Origin: Saccharibacillus sp. O23 | Lineage (GTDB): Bacteria > Bacillota > Bacilli > Paenibacillales > Paenibacillaceae | Assembly (NCBI RefSeq): GCF_002205895.1 | Contig: NZ_NJDE01000002.1 | Location: 124,001 to 188,000, forward strand | Reading direction: 5' to 3' | DNA: 64,000 bases | Part shown: piece after piece, positions 7,199 through 15,617 of the stretch | How positions within the stretch are numbered: position 1 is the stretch's first letter | How the letters are laid out: every line of letters starts with the position of its first letter | The notes under the pieces: model-generated | Seen by the model: the letters and a program-made list of their open reading frames with translations, nothing else | Database searches by the model: none | Told to the model about the DNA's origin: nothing | Made by a program: the position numbers and the translations under genes

Positions 7199-9527
7199 AC
7201 AATCGATAACGGAACAACTGCGGAAAAATGATTTTACCAAAGCAAGGTCGAAGCGGAACGGCAGCGCTGTTTCCGGATTTCCGCCTTGGGCAGTTAGACT
7301 GCTGCTGCTGGCCGTGATCGCTTCGACGGTGCTGCTCTGCTATCCGATGCTGCTAAAGCAAGCTTACCTATCGGCCAAACAGGAGAGCCATGAATTAAAT
7401 ATGACGATATCTCAGCGAAACGTGTTTATCGACCGATTGGTACGAACAAACTACGCGATGCCCATGCTGTTCTTTGAACCTTACGGCTACGGCTATTCGG
7501 CCTCGGATTTCTATCTGCCGGGCGGCCAACAAGCTTATCATAGCGATGGCAGCTTCAAGAATGAAGCATTTAAGAAGCGCTTTAACGAAATTGTGGCCGC
7601 GTGGAATGACGGCGTCTCTTGGTTAACGGGCGATTACCGGATGGACTATTTAGTTTACGAACACTCGACGGAACAATTTTCGACGAACAATCTGAACGGC
7701 CTGGAGCAGTTGGCCAAGCAGGTTCCCGACGAACGGGGAATGATGGACAAATATGCTTTTTACGCTGTAGTCAATTATCGATACGATGGACTTATGCAAA
7801 TTCCTGTTTGGTATGGAATGGACGAGAATCTCAAGAACAAATTGCTGCTCGACAGCATGAATCGGATTGCTTTTTTTGAAGACATAGGAAGCATACGGCC
7901 CTATGTCAATGATACGGAAATCTTCCGCCCGTCGCTCTCCATGGTCGAGGCGCCGCACGGTTTTACGATGGTGTACGCTCTCCCCAGAGACGTTTACAGC
8001 AATCCCGGCAGTATGGAAAGAATCAAAAGCAACGCGTTTTTGGATTCGGGATTTGTTCCGCTGTCGGCGGCGGCCTTGGGCGGCGCAGCGTTGGTCGGAA
8101 TTCCTGCTTTCAAGCGCAAGCGACGCGAAGAGCTTGCCGAGATCGATTTTGACGGAAACGAACATCGTTCGACCGGACGATTCGCCAAGGTTCCGATCGA
8201 ACTCTGGTTAATCGGAGCTATCCTACCACTCTTCTTTTATAAAAAAATTGCAGGTTGGTCGTATGATGTGGCGCAAGGCGAGCCGGGAACGTCCGGTTTC
8301 GGTCCGCATCTGCAAGCTTGGCTGTGCGGGTTGGCTATCTTGATCTGTTGGTGCGGATTATCCCGGTTCCTCGTATCGGCAGTCGCCGAAAAAGCCGCTC
8401 CCGCTTTCAACAGAGGAAGTCTGATCGTTTTCGTTGTCGAGCGGACAGGCCGTGTTGTTACCCGATGGTTCTGCTGGCTCCATATGTTCGATCCTTCGGA
8501 TCGTACCGATCGATCGCTGACCAAAGTGCTGCTCGTGCATTTCGGCGTCGTGAGCGCAATCGTTGTACTGGCTGCCGAGATCCGGTATTATGCGCTATTT
8601 GCTCTCGTTCCTTACCTGCTGGCCATAACATACCGGATCAAAAAAGACAAAGACCGTATCGTCAAAGCATATGACCTCCTGTTTACTTCCGTACAGAGTA
8701 TGGCAAAAGGCAACTTGGACGCGCGCATCGAAGAAAATCTGGGCGTATTCGAGCCGATGAAACAGGAAATTCTGCATATCGGCGAAGGCTTCAAACATGC
8801 GGTCGAAGAAGAAACGAAAAGTCAACGGATGAAAAGCGAACTGGTGACCAATGTTTCGCATGATCTCAAAACGCCGGTCACGGCGATTCTCACTTATGTC
8901 GATCTGCTTCGTCAGGCCGATCTGCCGGACGAAGAACGACGCGCCTACATCGAAGTGCTTAGCGGCAAATCGCAGCGGCTCAGCCGATTGATCGAAGATT
9001 TGTTCGAGTATACGCGGGCTTCCAGCGGGAACGCCCTTATAGCTCCGGTCGAGATCGATCTAGGCGAGCTGCTCAAGCAGTCCCGGCTCGAAGCGGAAGA
9101 AAAGCTGGTCGAAAACGGCATACAGATTCGTTTCTCGCTGCCTGATCATAAAGTCGTGCTGCCGCTCGACAGCGAGAAGACGTTTCGGATTTTCGAAAAC
9201 TTGTATCTAAATATCGCCAAATACGCGATGCCGGGTTCCCGCGCGTATATTCAACTGGAAGACGACGGGCGGGAAGCAAAAGTCTCGTTCAAGAACATGT
9301 CTGCCGCCGAACTCGATTTCAAGCCGGAGGAGATCGTGGAACGATTCGCGCGCGGCGACCGTTCGCGTCATACGGAAGGTTCGGGTCTGGGACTGGCGAT
9401 TGCCAAAAGTCTGGTCGAGCTGCAAGGCGGAATCTTCGCCGTCGAACTCGACGGAGACTTGTTCAAAGCGGTGATCAGATGGCCGCGAAGATACGGAGGA
9501 ACCGACGAACTGCGCGCCGCTGAATAA
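7185..9527 (+). CDS. Membrane sensor histidine kinase, multi-span sensor region
   Basis: 780 residues from TTG 7185, whose binding site GGGG lies 7 bp upstream. One membrane segment at ~38-60 is followed by a ~220-residue outside region rich in Tyr/Phe. A cluster of four or five further segments (~285-480) precedes a HAMP-like linker. The dimerisation domain carries the phosphorylated His559 (NVSHDLKTPV). The ATPase domain has an N-box (ENLYLNIAKYA) and G2 box (EGSGLGLAIAK). It should phosphorylate the upstream VanR-like regulator. The sensor region is much larger than in VanS, and I do not recognise its ligand. The gene is followed by a bidirectional terminator. Confidence 0.92.
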   Translation: MKNNEQSITEQLRKNDFTKARSKRNGSAVSGFPPWAVRLLLLAVIASTVLLCYPMLLKQAYLSAKQESHELNMTISQRNVFIDRLVRTNYAMPMLFFEPYGYGYSASDFYLPGGQQAYHSDGSFKNEAFKKRFNEIVAAWNDGVSWLTGDYRMDYLVYEHSTEQFSTNNLNGLEQLAKQVPDERGMMDKYAFYAVVNYRYDGLMQIPVWYGMDENLKNKLLLDSMNRIAFFEDIGSIRPYVNDTEIFRPSLSMVEAPHGFTMVYALPRDVYSNPGSMERIKSNAFLDSGFVPLSAAALGGAALVGIPAFKRKRREELAEIDFDGNEHRSTGRFAKVPIELWLIGAILPLFFYKKIAGWSYDVAQGEPGTSGFGPHLQAWLCGLAILICWCGLSRFLVSAVAEKAAPAFNRGSLIVFVVERTGRVVTRWFCWLHMFDPSDRTDRSLTKVLLVHFGVVSAIVVLAAEIRYYALFALVPYLLAITYRIKKDKDRIVKAYDLLFTSVQSMAKGNLDARIEENLGVFEPMKQEILHIGEGFKHAVEEETKSQRMKSELVTNVSHDLKTPVTAILTYVDLLRQADLPDEERRAYIEVLSGKSQRLSRLIEDLFEYTRASSGNALIAPVEIDLGELLKQSRLEAEEKLVENGIQIRFSLPDHKVVLPLDSEKTFRIFENLYLNIAKYAMPGSRAYIQLEDDGREAKVSFKNMSAAELDFKPEEIVERFARGDRSRHTEGSGLGLAIAKSLVELQGGIFAVELDGDLFKAVIRWPRRYGGTDELRAAE

Positions 9528-9608
9528 GCGCCGAAGCTGTCGCGTGAAGTCTTCGATTTCAGCTTCGGGATTTGATTTTTCGGATTCGGTGCTTGGATTC
9601 AGAAAACA

Positions 9609-9644
9609 AAAAAGAGTTCTTCGCTTAGGCGGAGAACTCTTTTT
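9609..9644. terminator. Bidirectional terminator between the kinase and LysR genes
   Basis: AAAGAGTTCT (9611-9620) pairs with AGAACTCTTT (9633-9642). A-runs on the left and T-runs on the right let it serve both convergent genes; CGC/GCG can pair inside the loop. Confidence 0.88.
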
Positions 9645-9678
9645 ATATGCATGGATCTAGGCGAACGGATGCCAAAAA

Positions 9679-10611
9679 TCAGGAGAAGGCAGAGTCCGCC
9701 GCATTCAACCGCTCATTTACCCGCTCCGCATCTTCCCCGGTCATCAGCCCGATCAGCGTCAAGAGCATCTGCGACATCCATTTCTTGGGATGCAGCAGAA
9801 GCTGAAGATGGAATTTCAGATCCGGATGTTCGAACGGGACGGCGGCGAGCGTGCCGCGTTTCAGTTCTTCCTCGACGGCGATCTGCGGCAGGAGCGCGAT
9901 GCCGAGACCGTTCATGACGCAGTGTTTGATCGCTTCCAGGCTGCCGAGTTCGAAGCCGATGCGGTACGAGACGTGATTCTCGCGCAGCACTTTCTCGAAC
10001 GTGCTGCGATACAGGCAGCTTCCTTCGGATACGATCAGCTCGCAGCCGCTTAACCGGTCGATCGGCACGCTCGCGTCGGAAACGCCCGCGGTCAGCGCAT
10101 GACCGGGCGGGGCGATCAGCACCAGCGGTTCTTCGCGCACCGTGATGCAGCGTAGCGCCGGATCGGCCGGTTTGCGGTCGAGCAGCAGCGCGAGGTCGTA
10201 TTCGCCTTCTTTGAGCTTCAGCACCAGATTGCTTTCGCTGTCGGGCATCATCTGGATGCCGATGCCCGGATGTTTCGAGCGAAGCTGCTGCAAATAAGGG
10301 GGGAGATAATAAGCGGCCAGCGAATCGATGGTCCCGATGGTGACCGCCCCGTCGAGCTGCTTGCCGATCGCTTCTTTGGATTCGTCGTACAGTTCGAGCA
10401 TCTGCACCGCCAGCTTGAGCAGCGCTTCGCCCGGCGGCGTCAGCCGAAGCTGCCGTCCGTAACGCTCGAACAAAGCTACGCCGTATTCGCGTTCCAACTT
10501 CTGCATCTGCATGGTGACGCTGGATTGGGCATATCCCAATTCTTCGGCCGCGCGGGTAAAACTTTGTCTGCGCGCCACTTCCCGGAACGTGCGGAGATAG
10601 GTCAATTCCAT
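9679..10611 (-). CDS. LysR-family transcriptional regulator
   Basis: 310 residues from ATG 10611, where GGGAG lies 8 bp upstream. An in-frame extension to 10686 has no binding site and would make it longer than the family norm. Residues ~3-62 are the winged HTH (FTRAAEELGYAQSSVTMQMQ). Residues ~88-295 are the periplasmic-binding-protein-like effector domain, with conserved TIGTIDSLAAYYLPPYL and GLGIALLP segments. It is divergent from a DapA-like aldolase gene 148 bp away, the usual arrangement for a LysR regulator and its target. The effector is unknown. Confidence 0.9.
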   Translation of the reverse strand: MELTYLRTFREVARRQSFTRAAEELGYAQSSVTMQMQKLEREYGVALFERYGRQLRLTPPGEALLKLAVQMLELYDESKEAIGKQLDGAVTIGTIDSLAAYYLPPYLQQLRSKHPGIGIQMMPDSESNLVLKLKEGEYDLALLLDRKPADPALRCITVREEPLVLIAPPGHALTAGVSDASVPIDRLSGCELIVSEGSCLYRSTFEKVLRENHVSYRIGFELGSLEAIKHCVMNGLGIALLPQIAVEEELKRGTLAAVPFEHPDLKFHLQLLLHPKKWMSQMLLTLIGLMTGEDAERVNERLNAADSAFS

Positions 10612-10688
10612 CTTTTCGGCTCCCGTATCAGAATGAATATCATTGAATTTCGACAATCCATCAAAAACTTTGATGCTTTGTATCATTT

Positions 10689-10717
10689 ATTATAGCTAAC
10701 GCTGATGCAATTTTCCA
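10689..10717 (-). promoter_or_regulatory. Sigma-A promoter candidate for the LysR gene
   Basis: On the minus strand TGGAAA (10717-10712), 17 bp and a perfect TATAAT (10694-10689). Within the same divergent spacer AGCTAAC occurs twice (10694-10700 and 10729-10735), which could be a regulator contact. No clear promoter for the rightward gene could be picked out. Confidence 0.45.
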
Positions 10718-10759
10718 TGATAAAGTAGAGCTAACAAAAGTCTGCTGGGAGGACACCCT

Positions 10760-11659
10760 ATGTTAACCGAACAACAGCTGCACGGTATTTATCTGCCCGT
10801 CGTGACCCCGTTCCTGCCGGGAGGGGAGCTTGATCTGGAATCGTTCCACAAGCTGTCGTCGTCGCTCGTCGCTCAAGGCATTCACGGGTTGGTCGTCAAC
10901 GGGACGACCGGCGAATCCCCGACCGTCAATGCCGAAGAATTGAGCCTGCTGTCCGCCGCCGCCAAGTCCGCGATCGGAGCCGCGGAAGTTCCGCTGGTGC
11001 TCGGAACGGGCACGAACGATACGCGCGCTTCGGTCAAGAAGACGGAGCTGGCGGGCAAGCTGGGCGCGGATGCCGTGCTGGCCGTTGTTCCTTACTATAA
11101 CAAGCCTTCCCAGCGCGGGATTATCGAACATTTCCGCAAGATCGCGGAGGTCGGACTGCCGGTCATCGTTTATGAAATTCCGGGCCGTACCGGAGTGAAG
11201 ATGGAAGTCGACACCGTGCGCGAGATCATGGAAATGGAGAATATCGCCGGACTCAAAGACTGCTCGGGAAGCTGCGACCTGCTGCGCGAACTGCGCGCTT
11301 ACGGTCCGTCGAAGCCGGTGCTGTGCGGCGACGACGCCAGTCTGCTCGAAGCGTTGGAAGTCGGAGCGGCCGGCGGCATGCTCGTTTCGGCGCATGTCCG
11401 CGCAGCCGAATTTTTGAATATTTACCGGAATTTCCGCGCCGGACGCTTCGACGAAGCGTATGCCGAATTCGAGCCGCTGCTGCCGCTGATCCGGTTAATG
11501 TTCGAAGAGCCGAACCCGGCGCCGGTCAAATGGCTGCTGTCCGAGGCAGGACAGATCGCCCACGGTACGCTGCGGCTGCCGATGGTGGAGATCGGCCAAG
11601 AACTGCGCGGCAGGCTGCTGCAAGCCGGCGTGCTGCCGGGCGACGCGCTGGCTTTGTAA
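10760..11659 (+). CDS. dapA: DapA-family aldolase (dihydrodipicolinate synthase-like)
   Basis: 299 residues, the family's usual length, a class I aldolase TIM barrel. The Schiff-base lysine is Lys166 (AGLKDCSG) and the catalytic tyrosine Tyr138 (VIVYEIPGRTG). TTGES (49-53) gives the Thr/Thr pair, and Arg143 in PGRTG is the residue that holds the carboxylate of aspartate semialdehyde. This pattern fits 4-hydroxy-tetrahydrodipicolinate synthase of the lysine/diaminopimelate pathway. A ketodeoxysugar-acid aldolase of the same family is possible given the sugar-rich surroundings and the divergent LysR regulator, and no other lysine gene is near. GGGAGGA lies 7 bp upstream of the start. Confidence 0.85.
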   Translation: MLTEQQLHGIYLPVVTPFLPGGELDLESFHKLSSSLVAQGIHGLVVNGTTGESPTVNAEELSLLSAAAKSAIGAAEVPLVLGTGTNDTRASVKKTELAGKLGADAVLAVVPYYNKPSQRGIIEHFRKIAEVGLPVIVYEIPGRTGVKMEVDTVREIMEMENIAGLKDCSGSCDLLRELRAYGPSKPVLCGDDASLLEALEVGAAGGMLVSAHVRAAEFLNIYRNFRAGRFDEAYAEFEPLLPLIRLMFEEPNPAPVKWLLSEAGQIAHGTLRLPMVEIGQELRGRLLQAGVLPGDALAL

Positions 11660-11692
11660 GACCGGCGAAACCTCGGTCGAAGCCTTGTACGC

Positions 11693-11778
11693 GTTAGGTT
11701 TCGGCCCCGAAAATCTGCTTGAAACGTGCGTGTTTTCGAAGGACTCAAACCTTAGATTTAATGCGGTCAGCTTACTAG
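11693..11778 (-). repeat. Dispersed palindromic repeat, copy 2
   Basis: The reverse complement matches the element at 5137-5223: six differences in the first 70 positions, then divergence with a small gap. The inner arms still pair, but the right outer arm (GCGGTCAGCT in copy 1) is not recognisable. It begins 33 bp after the dapA stop. Like copy 1 it keeps an open frame reading LTALNLRFESF. Confidence 0.85.
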
Positions 11779-11807
11779 TCGTTAAAGGGTTCCGTACGTA
11801 TCGGAGA

Positions 11808-11849
11808 GCCGTCAAACTTCCGCGATCGCGCGAAGGTTTGACGGCTTTT
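11808..11849 (+). terminator. Rho-independent terminator of the dapA unit
   Basis: GCCGTCAAAC (11808-11817) pairs with GTTTGACGGC (11836-11845), followed by TTTT. TTC/GAA extends the stem. Confidence 0.75.
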
Positions 11850-11897
11850 CGATTTGTGTCCGATCGTAGGCGATAAGTCCGCTTTCCGAATTTCGGG

Positions 11898-11927
11898 TTG
11901 ACAGGCGGAGCATTGGGTCCTTATTCT
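11898..11927 (+). promoter_or_regulatory. Promoter candidate for the GH43-led locus
   Basis: A perfect TTGACA (11898-11903) is followed 18 bp later by TATTCT (11922-11927). The transcript would have a ~145-nt leader before the GH43 start. Confidence 0.45.
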
Positions 11928-12013
11928 TTTAGTGCGGAAAGGACGCATGGCTTCGGTTGTCCGTACAACCCTGACCGCGCGGATGACGGACGGAAATTTC
12001 GGACAGCTCGGAT

Positions 12014-12027
12014 TGAAAGCGTTTCCT
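12014..12027 (+). promoter_or_regulatory. cre-like site upstream of GH43
   Basis: TGAAAGCGTTTCCT matches 12 of 14 positions of TGWAANCGNTNWCA. It lies downstream of the promoter candidate and 52 bp before the GH43 start, where CcpA would act as a roadblock. CcpA control is inference. Confidence 0.4.
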
Positions 12028-12078
12028 CCGAAATGCCGTTTCCCGATTCACTCCATACAGACGAGGATGAACGCAAAC

Positions 12079-13506
12079 ATGGCGAAAAAACAAGGAGTCA
12101 ACCCGTATCTGCCTTCTTGGGAATACGTTCCCGACGGCGAACCTTACGTATTCGAAGGGCGCGTCTATGTGTACGGTTCGCATGATCGATTCAACGGGCA
12201 TGTATTCTGCTTGAACGATTACGTATGCTGGTCGGCGCCGGAGAACGATCTGAGCGATTGGCGCTGCGAAGGCGTGGTCTACCGCAGCACCGACGATCCG
12301 CTCGATCCCGAAGGCCGCATGTGCTTGTACGCGCCGGACGTGACGGTCGGACCGGACGGCCGGTATTATCTGTATTACGTGCTGGACAAAGTCTCGGTCG
12401 TGTCGGTCGCCGTCAGCGACGCGCCGGGCGGGAAGTTCGAATTCTACGGCTACGTGCACGACGCCGAAGGCAAAAGGTTGGGCGAACGCGAAGGCGACGA
12501 ACCGCAGTTCGACCCGGGCGTGCTGACCGAAGGCGACCGCACGTATCTGTATACCGGATTCTGCGCGAGAGGAGACCGTTCCCGTCACGGCGCGATGGCG
12601 ACCGTGCTCGGTTCGGACATGCTGACGATCGTCGAAGAGCCGAACTTCGTTCTGCCGAGCGAACCGTACAGCGCGGGCAGCGGATTCGAAGGCTTCGAAT
12701 TTTTCGAGGCGCCGTCTATCCGTAAACGGGGCGAGATCTATTATTTGGTCTATTCGTCGATATCCATGCACGAATTGTGTTACGCGACCAGCCTGCATCC
12801 GACCCGAGACTTTACATACGGCGGCGTGATCGTCAGCAACTGCGATCTGCATATCGATTCGTACAAACCGGCGGACAAGCCGATCTATTACGGCGGCAAC
12901 AACCACGGCAGCATCGTCGAGATCGCCGGGGGCTGGCAGATCTTCTACCACCGGCACACGAACGGAACGGCGTTCTGCCGTCAAGGCTGCGCCGAGCCGA
13001 TCCGGTTCGCGGAAGACGGTTCGATCCCGCAGGTCGAGATTACGACCAGCGGTCCGAACGGCGGTCCGCTCGAAGGCCGCGGCGAATATCCCGCTTATCT
13101 CGCCTGTCATCTTTTCCGCCGCGAAGACGCGATGTATACCGGCGGATTCGGTCCCGAAGGCGCTTGGATGGACGCGCGTTTCCCGAAAGTCACGCAGGAC
13201 GGCCGGGACGGGGACGAAGAGGTCGGCTATATCGCCAATATGACCGAATCGTCGACGGCGGGGTTCAAATATTTCCGTTGCGAAGGCGTAAGCAGGGTCA
13301 AGATCAAGACCCGCGGCTACTGTCAGGGCGCTTTCGAAGTGAAAACGTCGTGGGACGGTCCGGCTCTCGGCAGCATCCCCGTACGTTCGACGAACGTCTG
13401 GGTCGAGTCCGAAGCGGAGATCGCCATCCCCGACGGCGTGCAGGCTTTGTATTTCACTTACGCCGGCACCGGCGGCCCGAGTTTGGCTTCGTTCACGCTC
13501 GCATAA
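12079..13506 (+). CDS. Glycoside hydrolase family 43, intracellular
   Basis: 475 residues from ATG 12079 (GAGG 12 bp upstream); upstream in-frame starts add a sequence unlike the family. No signal peptide, so it is cytoplasmic. The five-bladed propeller motifs are present: the first Asp region in VPDGEPYVFEGRVYVYGSHD, the second in FDPGVLTEGDRTYLYTG, and the acid Glu in FEAPSIRKRGEIYYLVYS. GH43 enzymes release arabinose, xylose or galactose from hemicellulose side chains; the exact bond cannot be told. The C-terminal ~100 residues look like a beta-sandwich accessory domain. It heads the sugar locus, with a terminator before the permease genes. Confidence 0.88.
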   Translation: MAKKQGVNPYLPSWEYVPDGEPYVFEGRVYVYGSHDRFNGHVFCLNDYVCWSAPENDLSDWRCEGVVYRSTDDPLDPEGRMCLYAPDVTVGPDGRYYLYYVLDKVSVVSVAVSDAPGGKFEFYGYVHDAEGKRLGEREGDEPQFDPGVLTEGDRTYLYTGFCARGDRSRHGAMATVLGSDMLTIVEEPNFVLPSEPYSAGSGFEGFEFFEAPSIRKRGEIYYLVYSSISMHELCYATSLHPTRDFTYGGVIVSNCDLHIDSYKPADKPIYYGGNNHGSIVEIAGGWQIFYHRHTNGTAFCRQGCAEPIRFAEDGSIPQVEITTSGPNGGPLEGRGEYPAYLACHLFRREDAMYTGGFGPEGAWMDARFPKVTQDGRDGDEEVGYIANMTESSTAGFKYFRCEGVSRVKIKTRGYCQGAFEVKTSWDGPALGSIPVRSTNVWVESEAEIAIPDGVQALYFTYAGTGGPSLASFTLA

Positions 13507-13519
13507 TCTTTTTCTCCGG

Positions 13520-13549
13520 GCTCTTTTCCTTCGGGAAAGGAGCTTTTTT
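13520..13549 (+). terminator. Rho-independent terminator after GH43
   Basis: GCTCTTTTCC (13520-13529), tetraloop TTCG, GGAAAGGAGC (13534-13543), then six T. The UUCG loop makes it very stable. Confidence 0.9.
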
Positions 13550-13578
13550 CATGTCCGTAGCCGCTCGATATTAAAAAA

Positions 13579-13592
13579 TGATAACGCTTTCT
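13579..13592 (+). promoter_or_regulatory. cre-like site upstream of the permease genes
   Basis: TGATAACGCTTTCT differs from the CcpA consensus at two positions and lies 64 bp upstream of the first permease start. No convincing promoter hexamers were found around it. Confidence 0.35.
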
Positions 13593-13655
13593 TGAGAATG
13601 TTGGCTTATGCCGCCCCTTACGCCGGTAGTAAGCTGAGATCAAGGAGGAGAGCGC

Positions 13656-14639
13656 ATGGACTTGAATACGCAAGTAACGGAACCGAAGCTCGCCGGCAAG
13701 TCGGGCTCGCAATTTTGGAAGCGGTTTAAAAAGCAAGCGACGCTGCATGTCTTCGTCGGGATGGGCATGATCTTCTTGTTGATCTTCGCGTACACCCCGA
13801 TGTTCGGCATCTTGATGGCCTTCAAAGATTATTCGATCTCCGACGGAATCGGCGGCATCTTCACCAGCGAATGGGTCGGCCTTCGGCATTTCGACGAGTT
13901 CGTGCACGATTACCAATTCGGCATGATCGTCCGCAATACGCTGGTCTTGAGCCTGCTCAAAGTGCTGTTCACGTTTCCGGCTCCGATCCTGCTGGCGATT
14001 CTGCTGAACGAAGTCAAGAGCACGGCTTTCAAAAGAGTCGTGCAGACGGTCAGCTATCTGCCGCATTTCATCTCGTGGGTCGTCGTGGTCGGCATCGCGT
14101 TCTCGCTGCTGTCCACCGATATCGGCATGGTGAACAAACTGCTGATGGGCCTCGGATGGATCGACAAACCGCTGGACATTCTGACCAATCCGAATTCGTT
14201 CTGGGGCCTTGCCGTCGGCAGCGCGGTCTGGAAAGAAGTCGGCTGGTGGACGATCATCTTCCTCGCTTCGATCGCCGGCATCAATCCTTCGCTGTACGAA
14301 GCGGCGCAGATCGACGGAGCGGGACGACTCGCCCGAATTCGGCATATCACGATTCCGGGCATGCAGGGAACGATCGTCGTCGTGCTGATCTTGACGATCG
14401 GCAGCATCTTGGGCGGCGGCATGGTCGGTTCCAACTTCGAACAGGCTTTCCTGCTCGGCAACAGCATCAATAACCCGACGTCCGAGATCGTGCAGACGTA
14501 CGCGTTCAAGGTCGGACTCAAAGACGGACGCTTCTCCTACGCGGCGGCGATCGACCTGATCCAATCGGTCATCTCGGTCATCTTGATTTTCTCCAGCAAC
14601 TTTATCGCCAAGCGGAGCTCGGGATCGAGCCTGTTCTAG
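13656..14639 (+). CDS. Carbohydrate ABC transporter permease, LplB type
   Basis: 327 residues with six predicted membrane segments. The cytoplasmic EAA loop that docks on the ATPase is EAAQIDGAGRLARIRHITIP (about 212-231). LplB-type permeases pair with a YtcP-type partner to import oligosaccharides bound by a lipoprotein. The hydrophilic N-terminus and the segment LHVFVGMGMIFLLIFAYTPM are characteristic. AAGGAGGAG lies 6 bp before the ATG. It forms an operon with the next two genes; no ATPase gene is present, so a shared MsmX-type ATPase is likely. Confidence 0.93.
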   Translation: MDLNTQVTEPKLAGKSGSQFWKRFKKQATLHVFVGMGMIFLLIFAYTPMFGILMAFKDYSISDGIGGIFTSEWVGLRHFDEFVHDYQFGMIVRNTLVLSLLKVLFTFPAPILLAILLNEVKSTAFKRVVQTVSYLPHFISWVVVVGIAFSLLSTDIGMVNKLLMGLGWIDKPLDILTNPNSFWGLAVGSAVWKEVGWWTIIFLASIAGINPSLYEAAQIDGAGRLARIRHITIPGMQGTIVVVLILTIGSILGGGMVGSNFEQAFLLGNSINNPTSEIVQTYAFKVGLKDGRFSYAAAIDLIQSVISVILIFSSNFIAKRSSGSSLF

Positions 14640-14654
14640 AAAGGAGTAGAGCCA

Positions 14655-15536
14655 TTGAACCTCGATCAAAGGCAAAAAGACCGCATCATGGATACTTTCG
14701 TCAACGTGACCTTGTTCATCATTATGCTGTCCATGCTGTATCCCTTTTATTACGTGCTGATCCTCTCGTTCAACAAAGGGACGGATTCGCTGCTCGGAAA
14801 CGTCTACTTATGGCCCAGAAGCTTCACGTTCGAAAATTACGCCCAGTTCTTGAGCGATCCGGCTTGGTACAAAGCGTTTCTGGTCACGGTCGCGAGAACG
14901 GTGATCGGCACCGTGTCGGGCGTCCTGTTCACCTGTCTGGTCGCTTACGGATTGTCGCACGGCGATCTGCTGCTGCATAAGACGTATTTCACGATCATCA
15001 TCTTCGCCATGTATTTCTCGGGCGGTCTGATTCCGTACTACGTGGTGCTGCGCTCGATCGGCCTGCTGAACTCGTTCGGCGTGTATATCGTGCCTTCGCT
15101 GCTGAACACCTTTTTCCTGTTGATCGCCATTTCCTTTTTCCGCGACATTCCGAGCGAACTCAAAGAATCGGCGCATATCGACGGAGCGCGGGAACTGGTC
15201 GTATTCTACAAGATCATCATTCCCGTATCCATGCCGCTGATCGCGACGATGGCGCTGTTTATCGGGGTCGGACAGTGGAACTCTTGGCTCGATTCGGCCT
15301 ATTTCGTCCAATCGGAAGAACTGCGGACGCTGGCGTTCCGAATGATGGAAGTCATCAATCGCAGCAACGCCCCGATGGACGCGATCGCCGCCGCCAACAG
15401 CGCTTCCGCGGGCGTCACCAGTTATTCGCTGCAAGTCGCGGCGATGGTCATCTCGATCGCGCCGATCGTCTGCGTGTACCCGTTCTTGCAGAAATATTTT
15501 ATTCAAGGCATCATGCTCGGATCGGTCAAAGGCTGA
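14655..15536 (+). CDS. Carbohydrate ABC transporter permease, YtcP/LplC type
   Basis: 293 residues, six predicted membrane segments, EAA loop ESAHIDGARELVVFYKIIIP at about residues 175-194. It is the partner of the LplB-type permease 15 bp upstream. Translation begins at TTG 14655, 8 bp after AAGGAG. MLYPFYYVLILSFN near the N-terminus and the C-terminal KYFIQGIMLGSVKG are typical of the family. Confidence 0.93.
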   Translation: MNLDQRQKDRIMDTFVNVTLFIIMLSMLYPFYYVLILSFNKGTDSLLGNVYLWPRSFTFENYAQFLSDPAWYKAFLVTVARTVIGTVSGVLFTCLVAYGLSHGDLLLHKTYFTIIIFAMYFSGGLIPYYVVLRSIGLLNSFGVYIVPSLLNTFFLLIAISFFRDIPSELKESAHIDGARELVVFYKIIIPVSMPLIATMALFIGVGQWNSWLDSAYFVQSEELRTLAFRMMEVINRSNAPMDAIAAANSASAGVTSYSLQVAAMVISIAPIVCVYPFLQKYFIQGIMLGSVKG

Positions 15537-15562
15537 AGTTTCGCATCGGAATCTCTAACACG

Positions 15563-15591
15563 ATATTAAGACGTCCGTCTTGATATATAAT
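15563..15591 (+). promoter_or_regulatory. Palindrome over a -10 element upstream of the binding-protein gene
   Basis: A perfect TATAAT (15586-15591) is preceded by AAGACG-TC-CGTCTT (15568-15581), a 6-bp inverted repeat where the spacer would be. The -35 is poor (ATATTA at 17 bp). It could be an internal, regulated promoter that raises binding-protein output, or a processing hairpin. Confidence 0.35.
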
Positions 15592-15617
15592 GATCACAAA
15601 CGGAGGGGTTATAGAGG

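Larger units (their letters stand above)
11660..12078. other. 419-bp gene-free interval
   Basis: This holds the second copy of the palindromic repeat (11693-11778, minus orientation), a terminator (11808-11849), a promoter candidate (11898-11927) and a cre-like site (12014-12027). Open frames here are made by the repeat or are short extensions of the GH43 frame without a binding site. Confidence 0.7.

Noticed and set aside
6491-9527. The two-component pair as PhoPR
   Set aside because: The kinase has a multi-span sensor region unlike PhoR, and the pair is far from the pst operon; a VanRS-like assignment fits better.
10760-11659. DapA-like gene as N-acetylneuraminate lyase
   Set aside because: PGRTG after the catalytic tyrosine, with its arginine, favours dihydrodipicolinate synthase; no sialic acid genes are nearby.
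11422-11815. Two ~107-residue minus-strand frames ending in dapA
   Set aside because: They combine the open frame of the repeat with antisense dapA sequence; no ribosome binding site.
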